DNA from: Lepus europaeus
Lineage: Eukaryota; Chordata; Mammalia; Lagomorpha; Leporidae
Assembly: GCF_033115175.1 (NCBI RefSeq)
Contig: NC_084843.1
Span: 50,570,474-50,634,473 of the forward strand
Direction of reading: 5' to 3'
DNA: 64,000 nt
The notes under the pieces were generated by a model. That model did not search any database and was not told the DNA's origin. It saw only the letters and a program-made list of their open reading frames with translations. Below, piece by piece: positions 13,483 to 23,795 of the stretch. Numbering within the stretch: position 1 is the first letter of the stretch; each line of letters begins with the position of its first letter. Position numbers and translations under genes: made by a program.

Positions 13483-15914
13483 TAGAGGAGATCCAAATGA
13501 GATCCAAATGATAAAGCCCCACATTTCCTGCAATGGTTCCTAGTCATGATGAGGCATGGGTGTGGGAGCATTCAGCTTGGCCTCCTATCACCCCACAGAG
13601 GCTGACAGGATAGAAACCAAGAAAAGCACTGCTTCTCCAAACTCCGGGGGATACACTGAGCTACTCAGCTCCTCCCTGGCATTCACTGGTCACTGTTACT
13701 AAGTTTATAGTAACTGATCATTTACCCCACCCTACACAATGGGTATGCACACCAATGTTAAAGTAGAGTCACAAAGGATTGTTGGCAATATTTACCAGAA
13801 GTGGAAATTACAATAGAGACAAATTAAAATATAACAAGAAAGAAAATTACTTGAAAAAAAATTTTTTTGGGGGGGAGGGACAGGCTAGAAACGGATGTAC
13901 TCATTCATCAATAACTAGACACTGAGGATACTCCGATGTGTTTTACAACACACTGAAATTCTATCTGGCCCAGCTTGAAATACCCGTTCTTGGTCTATGC
14001 ATGTGCTTCTCAATGGTTCGGTAAGGAGAAAAAACTTCTCAAAAAAAAAAACCATACTTTTAAGGATCCTTCTTGGCTACATCACTCTGGACATTTGTGA
14101 ATTAACACAACAATGCTGCTGAGAATCGTTAACAAAGGCCTGGAGGGGAGAGGAGAAACTGACAGGAAAAAGGAACAATGGAACTTGCTGGGGTGACAAA
14201 GAGTTCTATATGCTATATGCCAGGGGTTAAGGACTATGTGTTTGTCAAAACTGAGCCTCTACATACTCGCAATCAGTGCATTTGACTGCAAGAAAATTCT
14301 ACCTTAATTTTTAAAAACTCCCTGAGATCATTAAAAAGTGGATTCCAAGCATGGGGTTTCTTTCAGAATTTTTCTGGAAATGTATTTTTAAGGCAAATGA
14401 GCTACCACAATGAACGCCTTCGGCTGAACATTTACAAGAGAGCTGGGGGATTCCTGCCGCCACACTTGCCTAGGACATTACCGTGACAGTTTATTGACTG
14501 TGAGATGAAAGGAAATATTGCTGAGAAGGCAATTAAAAGCTGTATGTTACACCCCAAGCTCAAGCTGAAACTCTGGGCCAGGCACTCGTGGGCTATTCCC
14601 TGGGTGCTGACACAGGCCCTTGGGGTTTCCCTTATGGGGGAAGTGAATGTCCCAGCTGCTGTCAACAGCACAATAGACCGTGTCTAGGAAGGACTTTTCC
14701 ATAGGACAAATCTATGCCTCATTTTATGCTAACTGTGTTAGGTTAGCCTATGTGTGTGAGAGGGGCCGAGGAAAACAAACCACATATCTGCACAAGTTCA
14801 CTTGGGAAGCAGCCCAGGATTTTACACCACAAAGTCCTGCCCAGACCCTGATAGCTTTACAGGTGGTCTCAGCCCTCCCCCAAGGGAAGCTCCCCAGGAG
14901 AATCCTCTCTCCTCAGCACCAAATGCGTTAGTTGGAAATCCTTCCCAGCCTTCCTCCAGGGCAGGCACCCTAGGGGAGGCGCCTCTGCCCGGTGCCAGGT
15001 GGGCCCCGTCTGATAAAAACCTGGGGAAGAATTCTTCCAAATTCACACAGCAAACCCTTGTCCTGGAGGAGGAGCAGGAGGAGGGAAGAACTGGAGCCCT
15101 TTCCCTGTAAGCCCCAGTCTGAATACAGGCTATGCTGCGCGCTCAGCACTCAGCTCTCTGCTGGGCCGCCCGCCTGGCCTGCCAGGTGTATTCTCTCCAT
15201 TTAACCACGTAACCTTGCTTCCCCCCAGTCTGAGTAACTGGGCACTCTCTCAGATTCTGTCCCTTCTGTTCTTACCGATGCCCTACCCCAATATACCTTG
15301 CTACTTTGCTAACCACTGCTCTCTGTCTCATGCCTGTATTCTTTCCTGCAAGAAGACAAGAACCCAACTCAACCTCTGCTAACAACTGAATAACTTGCAT
15401 GCATCAAGACTTCAATGTTTCCATATAAAATGATTTCTTTCAATTGTCAAGCACCATCATGCATTTTGCAATCATTGCAGCCAGGGGACTTCCTATTTAC
15501 CATAGATCTCTATTGCATTGAGCAATAGGTATCTATTTAATCCTTTAAAGGAGAACAATGACCTATGTTTTCTCCCATTTTTGTTTACTTCAGCTCTTAT
15601 GGAAGCTAAATGTTTTTATAAGGTTAAGTATCTGTTTATTTCTGCTACAACATATAACTGCAAATGCTAGTATACAACTCTCATGTTATAAAACTAAAAA
15701 TACATACATACAAATATACAGATTGTAAACATCTGAGAAGTATTAGAATAAATTCATCTCATGAATTTTAGGTTAATGACATTCCTTTCTTGTAACTGAC
15801 TACCATGAATGAAACATTTTTGCATCAAAATATTATTCAGGCTCAGGTCAACTGTACATTTTAATGTTCTTGCAGGAATCTTCAAATGTGGCTTCAAACA
15901 GGAAATTGTCTTTC
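11079..15914. other. repeat-poor intronic stretch
   Basis: Nearly 5 kb without a confident CSINE or L1. It contains the microsatellite at 13424-13478, T- or A-runs near 12210, 12665 and 14041, and a GC-richer part at about 14550-15210. No coding exon is recognised: the open frames of 70-100 codons there show no family resemblance. Its relative freedom from repeats makes it a candidate for conserved regulatory sequence, but I cannot test conservation. Confidence 0.5.
13424..13478. repeat. compound (TC)n(AC)n microsatellite
   Basis: About 13 TC units followed without a break by about 14 AC units. Clean and likely polymorphic. Confidence 0.95.
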
Positions 15915-15931
15915 AATAAAATAGCACATTT

Positions 15932-16329
15932 ATAACTAGAACCTAGGGAGATTACTGATGCCATAAACAAGAGTGTCAAATTGTTAAGTCAACAACAGGA
16001 GTCACTGTGTACTTACTCCTCATGTAGGATCTCTGTCCTTAATGTGTTGTCCAATGTGAATTAATGCTATAACTAGTACTCAAACAGTATTTTACACTTT
16101 ATGTTCTGTGTGGGTACAAACTGATGAAATCTTTACTTAATATATACTAAATCAATCTTCTGTATATAAAGATAATTGAAAATGAATCTTGATGTGAATG
16201 GAATGGGAGAGGGAGAGGGAGTGGGAGATGGGAGGGGTGTGGGTGGGAGGGAAGTTATGGGGGGGGGAGCCATTGTAATCCATAAGTTGTACTTTGGAAA
16301 TTTATATTTACTAAATAAAAGTTAAAAAA
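15932..16329 (+). mobile_element. 5'-truncated young rabbit-type L1 (3' UTR only)
   Basis: The segment holds the lagomorph L1 3' untranslated region: 'cagtattttacactttatgt', 'cttctgtatataaag', a G-rich run (gggagagggagagggagtgg to about 16268), 'ccattgtaatccataagttg', 'ggaaatttatatttac' and 'aaataaaagtt' plus A's. A perfect 17-bp target-site duplication beginning aataaaatagc and ending acattt flanks it (15915-15931 and 16330-16346). The perfect duplication shows recent, target-primed insertion of a severely 5'-truncated copy. Confidence 0.93.
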
Positions 16330-16987
16330 AATAAAATAGCACATTTCAGACAGGTTACATTAATGCAAGTTGTTTAGCATCAGCTTGGCAGATTCCATAG
16401 CATTCTTACATATCACGTGTAATCATACCCATTTTTGTTAACAGATTTGTGAAGGCAAACTGTTCTCCAGGTAGATTACTTTCCAAAGTATTTCCTGTTT
16501 CATTTCTCTAAATTTCTGAAAAGCAAGCTTTTAGGATTGTGACAACACAGGAAAAAGAAATAGATAATGTTCAACTGACCATGCACAGTTTATTAGTTTA
16601 TTATAGATGATTTTCTTCTCTTTATCTACTTTTGTTTCTTTTTAAATACACTATAAATGTACTGCTCTCAAAATGAAAGAATACATTAAAACATGCCACT
16701 GTTTTAAAGTATTGATCCTGAATACAACAAATACTCCCAGTATGTGGGAGGGCAGGAAGCGGATACCACAGTTCTCAGGATGAACATGGTCTCAGTCTCA
16801 AGCTAAGGAGCATGAGGCACACTGAATGGCTGCTTGGGCAGGGCACAGTGGCTGTGACACCGGTCAACAGAACTCAGTCAGTGCCCTCCTGGCCTTCAGT
16901 TCATCCCCTCATTGGAATTCAGCTCCCTGAAGTGCTTCAACTCCAGAAATTCGGCATTAAGAGTCAACCTAGGGTAACGTTTCTTAC

Positions 16988-17341
16988 TTTTCTTTTTTCT
17001 TTTTTTTCTTTTTTTTTTTTTTTTTTTGACAGGCAGAGTGGACAGTGAGAGAGAGAGACAGAGAGAAAGGTCTTCCTTTTTGCCGTTGGTTCACCCTCCA
17101 ATGGCCGCTGCGGCCGGCACATCGCGCTGATCCGAAGCCAGGAGCCAGGTGCTTCTCCTGGTCTCCCACGGGGTGCAGGGCCCAAGGACTTGGGCCATCC
17201 TCCACTGCCTTCCCGGGTCACAACAGAGAGCTGGCCTGGAAGAGGGACAACCGGGACAGAACCAGCGCCCCAACGGGGACTAGAACCCCGGGTGCCGGCA
17301 CCGCAGGTGGAGGATTAGCGTAGTGAGCCATGGCGCCAGCC
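16988..17341 (-). repeat. young CSINE, 'rccatcggatcagcg' subfamily
   Basis: Reverse copy: T-rich tail, 'gacaggcagagtggacagtg', GA tract, 'aaaggtcttcctttttgccg', 'ctggtctcccacggggtgca', 'gggcccaaggacttgggcc', head 'agtgagccatggcgccagcc'. It shares the short-form diagnostic changes ('ccaggccagctctctg' and an added 'cggggtgccgg'-type motif) with the copies at 30.2, 43.9 and 48.9 kb. Confidence 0.95.
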
Positions 17342-17942
17342 TGTAAAACGATTTTAATTCTTTTCAGCTTGTCTGTCTCCTTTCTTAGCCTATGAGATCA
17401 CAAAGGACAGGAAGCAGGTGTCATTTCTCTGTGAATCCACAGAGCATATACACGTTTGTGGAACTGAAATGTAATGAATCTAAACAACATGTACGCTTGG
17501 TATTCACTGTTCTACAACAAATATTGCAGAATTTTGTTCTTTTTAAGTGCTTATTGGCTTTTTTTGGTCATAATAAGTCTACATATGTGCTACTTTCTAA
17601 GGATTTAATCCATCAACATTGGTCCCTAAGAAGCCAATTGTTTACCCATTAAATTGGTTAGTCTGAAATATATGAAAATCAACCTTTCATAAATTGTAAC
17701 GCATTACATAATATGTTACTCTGTGGTATCCAACTGATATTGAAATATTTCCATCTGTTCCAGTTTTCCATCTATACTAGTATTTCCATCTGTTCTAGTT
17801 CCTGTTCTAATATTTCCATGAATTCCAGTGAATATTTTTATGATAAAGAAAGTAAAAAAGAAAGCTGAAACAAAAACAGAAGGGCAGAAGTCAAAAAGGA
17901 AACAAACAATGTGGAGCATATGGTTGGTCCTTAATACTTGTT
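17342..17942. other. unique sequence, nothing recognised
   Basis: No gene recognised. A short tandem-like patch at about 17746-17830 repeats 'atatttccatctgttc' and 'tagtatttccatctgttcta' in several variants. Confidence 0.5.
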
Positions 17943-17956
17943 TAGAAAATGATTTC

Positions 17957-18655
17957 TTATTTTTTAAAAATATTTATTTATGGAACTGGTGCTGTGGCAT
18001 AGTGGGTAAAGCCTCCTCTTGCTGTTTCAGCATCCCATATGGGCCCCGGTTTGAGTCCCAGCTGCTCCACTTTCGATCCACCTCTCTGCTATGGCCTGGG
18101 AAAGCAGTGGAAGGTGTCCCAAGTCCTTGGGCCCCTGCACTTATGTAGGAGACCTGGAAGAAGTTCCTGGCTCCTGCTTCAGATTGGTACAGCTCCAGCC
18201 ATTATGGCCATCTGGGGAGTGAAGCAGCAGGTAGGTGGAAGACCTCTCTCCCTCTCCCTGCCTCTCTTTAACTCTGCCTTTCAAATAAAATAAATCTTTA
18301 AATATATACATATATGTATATATACATATATTTATCTGAAAGCAGAGTTACAGAGAGAGAAGGATACACACACACACACACAGACACAGGGAGAGACAGA
18401 CAGAGACACAGAGAGAGAATCTTCCATCTGCTGGTTCATTCCCCCAAATGGCCATAATGACCAGGGCTGGGCCAGGAGCTTTTCCCTGGTCTCCCACGTG
18501 CATACAGGGGTCCAGAGACTTGGGCCATTCTCCACTGCTTTCCAAGGCACATTAGCAGGAAGCAGAAATGGAGCAGCTGGCATTCCAACCAGCACCCATT
18601 TGGGATACCAGTACTGCAGCCATGGCTGAATCCACTGTGCTGGAGCGCCAGCCCC
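17957..18655 (-). repeat. CSINE (minus) split by a second CSINE
   Basis: This reverse CSINE has its tail at 17957-17980 ('tttttaaaaatatttattta') and its body at 18328-18655 (GA/CA-rich part, 'atcttccatctgctggttca', 'gtccagagacttgggccat', head 'tgctggagcgccagcccc'). The two parts are separated by a forward CSINE. The whole structure is flanked by a perfect 14-bp duplication 'tagaaaatgatttc' (17943-17956 and 18656-18669), which shows that the outer element is this minus copy. Confidence 0.9.
17981..18327 (+). repeat. CSINE inserted in the tail of the minus CSINE
   Basis: Forward copy: 'aactggtgctgtggcatagt', 'catcccatatgggcccc', 'gtcccaagtccttgggcccc', tail 'aaataaaataaatcttta' and an AT-alternating run at 18301-18330. 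It is flanked by 'atatttattta' (17970-17980) and 'atatttatctg' (18328-18338), a degraded duplication inside the tail of the outer element. With the outer copy it forms a tail-to-tail inverted repeat with arms near 300 bp. Confidence 0.9.
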
Positions 18656-18669
18656 TAGAAAATGATTTC

Positions 18670-20090
18670 AAAGCACGAGAAATAAAGTAATGGGAAGTAT
18701 CATAACAGAAAACACAGATGATAAATTATTAAAGAGGACAAAGCTTTCATATTGTTATAAACCTATGCTTAGCTCCTATTTGCAAATGTTCCAGTGTATT
18801 CAGAAGTCAGTCAAATGTATATATTTCAAGGCCAACACAGACATTAAAAGTTAAAGAGGAAGGATAAAATTCACATGCCAACAGAAAAACAAGTTCCCAA
18901 GAAAACAGACTGATCAGGCTCTCAATTGTCTTCTCCCCAAAATAACCATGACCTTGGCCCCTTTTACCAATAGTGGCAACAGCCGATGATGTGCTATGTC
19001 AATATATTATGAGCTGGGTAATGCGCGCACGAAATTCTGTGTCAATTCTATGTATTACGCAATGGTTAAAAGGGGAATGAGAAGGTCTGGCAAAAACTTA
19101 TGTCTTTGGAGGACTCCTGGCTAAAGAAACAGGAAGTGTTTAGCTTGGAGAGAAGCAGCAGCACCTACATATTGCCATATTCATCTATATGCATAACTAG
19201 CTGGCATATGGTGGTCATAACAGGGTGCTAGATTTAGTCTCCGAATAAGAGAGCATGTTCTAACAATCACAACTGTTCAGAAATGGGGGTGGTGTTCAGA
19301 GGGAGGACGTTTCCAGGCGCAGGAGACTCAAAAGCAGGGACGGACAAACAACTCACAGAGCTACTGTCAAGGAGAGGCAGGCTTTGTGCAGTGACCTCGA
19401 AGGTCCCTTCCACCTCTAAGATGCCTGAACTGTAGAAACTCTTTGGGAATTTGCCATGCCATTCTGCCCTTCAACACGGAGGCATCCGTCCCTTACATAA
19501 GCCCTATAGGTTCAAATTCAGACTTCTACATAGCTTGTCTTTCCATTTCAAAGCAATTAATTCATTCATTTACTTCCTATAATGAATGACTGAATCATGT
19601 ATTATAATCTGCAGTCCATAAAAGTCATTAGTCCATTAAATATAATTTGAATAATTGTTATTAAAATGAAGGTATGATACATATTTTAGCAAATATTCAT
19701 CGTAAGAGAATTTGAAATCATGTTTCTTGTATCAATTATGTAAATTTCAGTAAAATGTGATTCTCATGTCTATATGGAATTTTGGTTACACAGCTTTGTA
19801 GTGTCGCCCATCAAGAAATTTCCCAATAAAATAATGGGTAGGCTTCCTTTTGCCTAGGGCATGAGATATAAAACCTGAATTAAGTTGGAAAATAGTAATA
19901 TTATTTATGTCTGTGTATGTCCAATAGTCCATTGACTGGTAGAAGGTGGCAGCCTGGCTGGGGCCTCTCTTCATGGAGTGAGATGTCAGATAGGCATCTT
20001 GGGAAAATCAGTGTTGGGAATAATGCAAACAGGAAGGCAGGTGAGAGTAAGACAAAAGAGCCAGTTGAAGAGCCAGAGACTTACGAGGGT
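18670..20090. other. unique sequence with no confident repeats
   Basis: No gene recognised. The phrase near 19395-19425 ('gacctcgaaggtcccttcca') resembles sequence common in old mammalian LTR/ERVL remnants, but it is too short to call. 19540-19760 is AT-rich. Confidence 0.45.
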
Positions 20091-20093
20091 AAA

Positions 20094-20209
20094 TCAGAAA
20101 GTTCATGGGAAAACAAAACTAAGGTAAGTTTATTTTGGTGGCAATCATTTTGAAATCCATGCAGTGTTTTCATAATATACATGTTCATGAACTTTTTGAA
20201 GACCTCCTA
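20094..20209 (-). repeat. palindromic mariner-like element, copy 2
   Basis: It begins 'cgagggtaaatcagaaagtt' and ends 'gttcatgaactttttgaag' then 'acctcc', with TA on both outer sides (tta|cgaggg ... acctcc|tata), as expected for mariner/Tc1 TA-target insertion. The interior 'tttattttggtggcaatc' and 'ttttgaaatccatgcagtg' is the reverse complement of copies 1 and 3. At 116 bp it is the cleanest copy in the window. Confidence 0.78.
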
Positions 20210-20627
20210 TATGCGTGAATTTCAAATTTCTGCATCCAGATAAAGCTACCTGCTAACTCCATTTTATGTGAACTTTCTGGATCATCTTTCATTAAAAGTA
20301 AAGCCAAGAAGTTAGGTCCTAGATGAGACCCTAAATAATGAAACCAAGAGTTGTTGATTGGAGCTGAATTTTACATTCTTTTCTGTGTTTGTTTGGCAAG
20401 GTATAGAGAAGGGTCCTCTGTGTCAGTGGTCAGGAGAAGGCAGAAAGTTCAGTAAGAAATAGTGTCCACTGGTGACAGGGAAATTTATAAATGGAAGGTG
20501 GACTCCTGGAGGGAAACAAGCTGTAACACAGCCACAGGCGGAAGGCAGGGCTTCCAAAGGAGGCACAGCTGAGAGGTTTCAGAGGTGCTGCTCCCTAGTT
20601 CTACATGCCCTCCCCCACACTTAACCA

Positions 20628-20935
20628 GTTAAAATAGACTAGTCTCTCCTCATCCATGATTTGCTTTAGATGGTTTTCAATGCCCTAGGCATAGTCAAAC
20701 ATGGCCCAAAAATATTAAGGGGAAAATTCCAGGAATAATTCCCAAGTTCTAAATTGCACACTGCTCTGAGTAGCACGAGGAGCTCTCACAGTATCCTACT
20801 CCATGTGAGGCAGGACATGTGTCATTCCTCTGTCCAGTGTAAGCACACAGTACATGCTACCCACCTGCTCATCACTTACTAGTTTTCTCAGTGGATTAAC
20901 TGTTAGCATGGTGCTTGTGTTTATGAAATCTCCCC
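20628..20935 (+). repeat. Tigger-like (pogo) DNA transposon end
   Basis: Diverged match to the terminal region of Tigger elements: 'cctcatccatgatttgcttt', 'aaaatattaaggggaaaatt', 'ccaggaataattcccaagtt', 'aaattgcacactgctctgag', 'gtagcacgaggagctctcac', 'ctgtccagtgtaagcacaca'. It ends at 'atggtgcttgtgttt', where the transposase reading frame would begin downstream in complete elements. No transposase coding survives. Confidence 0.65.
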
Positions 20936-20939
20936 CTTT

Positions 20940-21238
20940 TTTTCCCCCAGTCTCAAAGTTCAAGAAATTTGATTAGAGTATAATTGTCCTATTTCATTAT
21001 TAGATTTTTTTCATACACTTTACTTAGTGTAGGGTTAGTCTTAAGAGTATAAAGCTAAGTGAAAATAGATCTTAGTAAAAAATAAGAATGGGAATAGGGG
21101 AGGGGTAAGGGTGGGAGTGCAGGTGGGAGGAAAGTTAGGGTGGGAAGAATCAGTATGTTCCTAAATTCGTACATAGGAAATGCATGAAGTTTGTATCCCT
21201 TAAATAAAAAGTTTCTTTGTAAAAAGAAAAAAAAAGTC
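20940..21238 (+). repeat. L1 3' end (older lagomorph type)
   Basis: It contains 'tttacttagtgtagggttag', 'gtataaagctaagtgaaaat', a G-rich run, 'agggtgggaagaatcagtat', 'ggaaatgcatgaagtttgta' and 'ccttaaataaaaagtttctt' plus A's. The L1 at 52.5-53.3 kb shares the same landmarks in the same order. Confidence 0.8.
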
Positions 21239-22369
21239 ATCTCTTACTGTGCCTAATTAATAAATTAAAATGTATTATAAATATGCATGCATAGGAAAAA
21301 ATAGATATGGGGTTTGGTACTATCTACCATTTCATCCATCCACTGGGGGTCTTATTATGGATAAGAGGCAACTATGTCCGCCCTTAGGGAGAGGGGTGTG
21401 GCCAGCCCAGTTATCTCACAGAAAGGCTCACATCCTTGGAAAGCTTGTCAGCCTCAGTAAAGCAGGCCAGGTGGTCACACCAACTGGTGCAGCCTCCTCT
21501 CACCAGGTGAGAGTCCCTGACACTGAAGACTGTCAGGTGAGCTAAGGCAGACGGGAGGAAAAGCAGAGTCCTGAGCAGAGGGACACAGCCACTATCATTT
21601 CTTACCCCCTCTAAGGACAGAGTCAAGGGGCCTAAGAAGGAGACACACCATTAATCAACTGGGGTCCTGCCCCAGGTGTATTAGTGCAGGAGCACTGGGG
21701 GGTGGGGGTGCTGAGCGAGCAGGCAGGGACACCTGGTGCTATGGTGTCAGTGTCCTCAGTATTAAACCAACAAGGGAAAGGGCTCAAGTTGCAAACTGAG
21801 GTGCCCTGCCAAGAGTCAAAATCGAGACTTGTGTCTCTTCTCATCGAGACATCTTCACAGAAAACGAATTCCACATGGACTATCTTAAATTTCCTGATAC
21901 AAACTATCATGAAATAATAATTAAGATGAAAGCAAGTGCTACTAGTTGGGTAAACCAGCTGTACTTCTCAAAAAAGGGTGGAGCTGCAAATGATCCCTAA
22001 AGGAGGGGAGGATTTGTATAAAACAGAATGGGAGAAGCAGGGGTTGCAGGCAGAGCAACCAAAGGCCAGTGGTGCAAAAGCAGGGTGTGCCCTGGACCGG
22101 TGACAAGGGGAGCCTTTCCAACTAGAATGAAGGTCAGAGGATCTGTGGGTAACGAGGTTGTAATGGCCAGCTCTGGCTTGAGGATGGAGGCTCTGAATTG
22201 CCATGCTAAAAAACAAAAATGCTAGAATCAGTTTTGGCAAAAAAGGAAGTTATATTGTCCTCTGAGGTAATTTTCATATTAAGAAAAATTGAAATCAACC
22301 ACATAAAGAAAAGTGATTAATTGGATATATTTTGGTACATTCATGAAGCAGAACGCTATATATCCAGTT

Positions 22370-22450
22370 GGGTTAGAACAGCTATAATCCAAAAAGTTGT
22401 ACTTAGAAATTTATATTTAGTAAATAAAAGCTTTCTAAAAAAAAAAAGAA
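22370..22450 (+). repeat. L1 3' terminal fragment
   Basis: 'gctataatccaaaaagttgt', 'acttagaaatttatatttag' and 'taaataaaagctttct' plus A's match the end of the young L1 tail at 16.3 kb. Only about 80 bp remain. The sequence just upstream (22310-22370) may be older L1 ORF2. Confidence 0.75.
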
Positions 22451-22488
22451 GAAGAAAAAGAGGCCAGAATAAGATATTCATATCAAAT

Positions 22489-22545
22489 GAGGGGACTTCA
22501 AAACATTTGTATAAAATGGAATTAAAGGGTAATTTAAAAAAAAAA
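22489..22545 (+). repeat. palindromic mariner-like element, half copy
   Basis: 'gaggggacttcaaaacattt', then 'ataaaatggaattaaagggt', corresponds to one inverted-repeat end of the family. The other end is not seen. Confidence 0.55.
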
Positions 22546-23689
22546 CTCACAAATATATTTATTCAAATGGACATGAGTTCAATGTTATACTTTTATGTTC
22601 ATATTATATTTCTAGGGGGGAAAATGAGGTTATAAAATAGGAGGTACCACTCTTATCTGCATTTATTTCTTGAGAAAAGGCAGAGAAAAGCAAGAGAAAG
22701 TATAGAAGATATTGAACATGCATGTACACAGAAAATTCCCTCCCCTAAAAAAATAGATTTCAGACGGTAACAATCGTGTTTCTCTGCATGATCTTTGCCT
22801 CCGTGTATTTAATGTCATTTCCACAGTGGACTTCTCGGACTTATACGGTGAGAAAAAAGAGAAGGAACACAAACAATGTTCCAGCATATTACAAGTAATC
22901 GAGTAGGGGAGAAGAAGTGGCACAACAGGTCTGAAATACCGTGGAAAGTACTTATAAAAGCCTTCTTTGATTTGACAGTTGATGTTTAGCAAGAAAACTT
23001 GTCTGTTGTTGGTTTGCTAATCTCTCCCTAATTGTCCCTGGGAAATTGCACATCAGAGACAGGCCCCAACACACTCATAAGTGTCACTAGAACTGAAGTT
23101 TCCATCAAGTGACTTTCACTCTGGGGTCAACAGCTGATCCCAGCAGGAGATTTTAAGGGGAAATCACAGCTAAACCCAACAAGGGTACCCAGGAAAAGAA
23201 AAGGACTGGATTCACACTCAGATTAGAAGATATACCAGGCAGGCCCAGACACCTGCGTTGGGGTGTAGATGTTGCTAAGGGAGCTGTCCTGGTGACTTGG
23301 GGAAAAGCAGGACACTTCTCTAAGACTTGGGCCCCCACCCCATGTTCAGTGTCATCATTAGCCATGTTTCTCATAACAGAAACTTGGCTCTGGTTTTAAC
23401 GTCCTTTTGGGAATAGAGTCCTCTCTCTCTCAACAAAAACACCTGGGCATCCTTATCATGGACTTGCATGTACACCCAGCTCCTAATTCACCTCAGCAAA
23501 TTTGTTTCCCACATTTTAGCTGACAAGTCTCACTAACTATGCTTAGCAGAAAACAAACTCTCCTTTCCTTCGTGAGCTCCAGGGAAAGGGGCCAGGAGAG
23601 GGGAAGGAGGAGGAATGGACATCTGCGGAATCACTGCCTTGTGCTGCTCACTGCACATCAATTTAGTTCACAGCATCTCTGCAGCCGGT

Positions 23690-23795
23690 GTTACTGTGGA
23701 GGAGGGCAGAGGGTCAGAGAGGTGAAGCAACAGACTTCAGACTCCACGAGAAGAAGCAACCGTGTCAAGATTCAAACCCAGGCCTTCTGAGTCTA
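23690..23795 (-). repeat. MIR-like SINE remnant
   Basis: Antisense MIR wording: 'gggtcagagaggtgaagcaa' and 'aagattcaaacccaggcctt'. Short and diverged. Confidence 0.5.

Noticed and set aside
14802-15110. 102-codon Pro/Ser-rich open frame in a GC-rich patch
   Set aside because: No homology recognised, opposite-strand frame also open, no splice-site pattern. Kept only as unannotated intron.
19395-19430. Old LTR phrase 'gacctcgaaggtcccttcca'
   Set aside because: A single short phrase without LTR ends or neighbouring LTR sequence is insufficient for a call.
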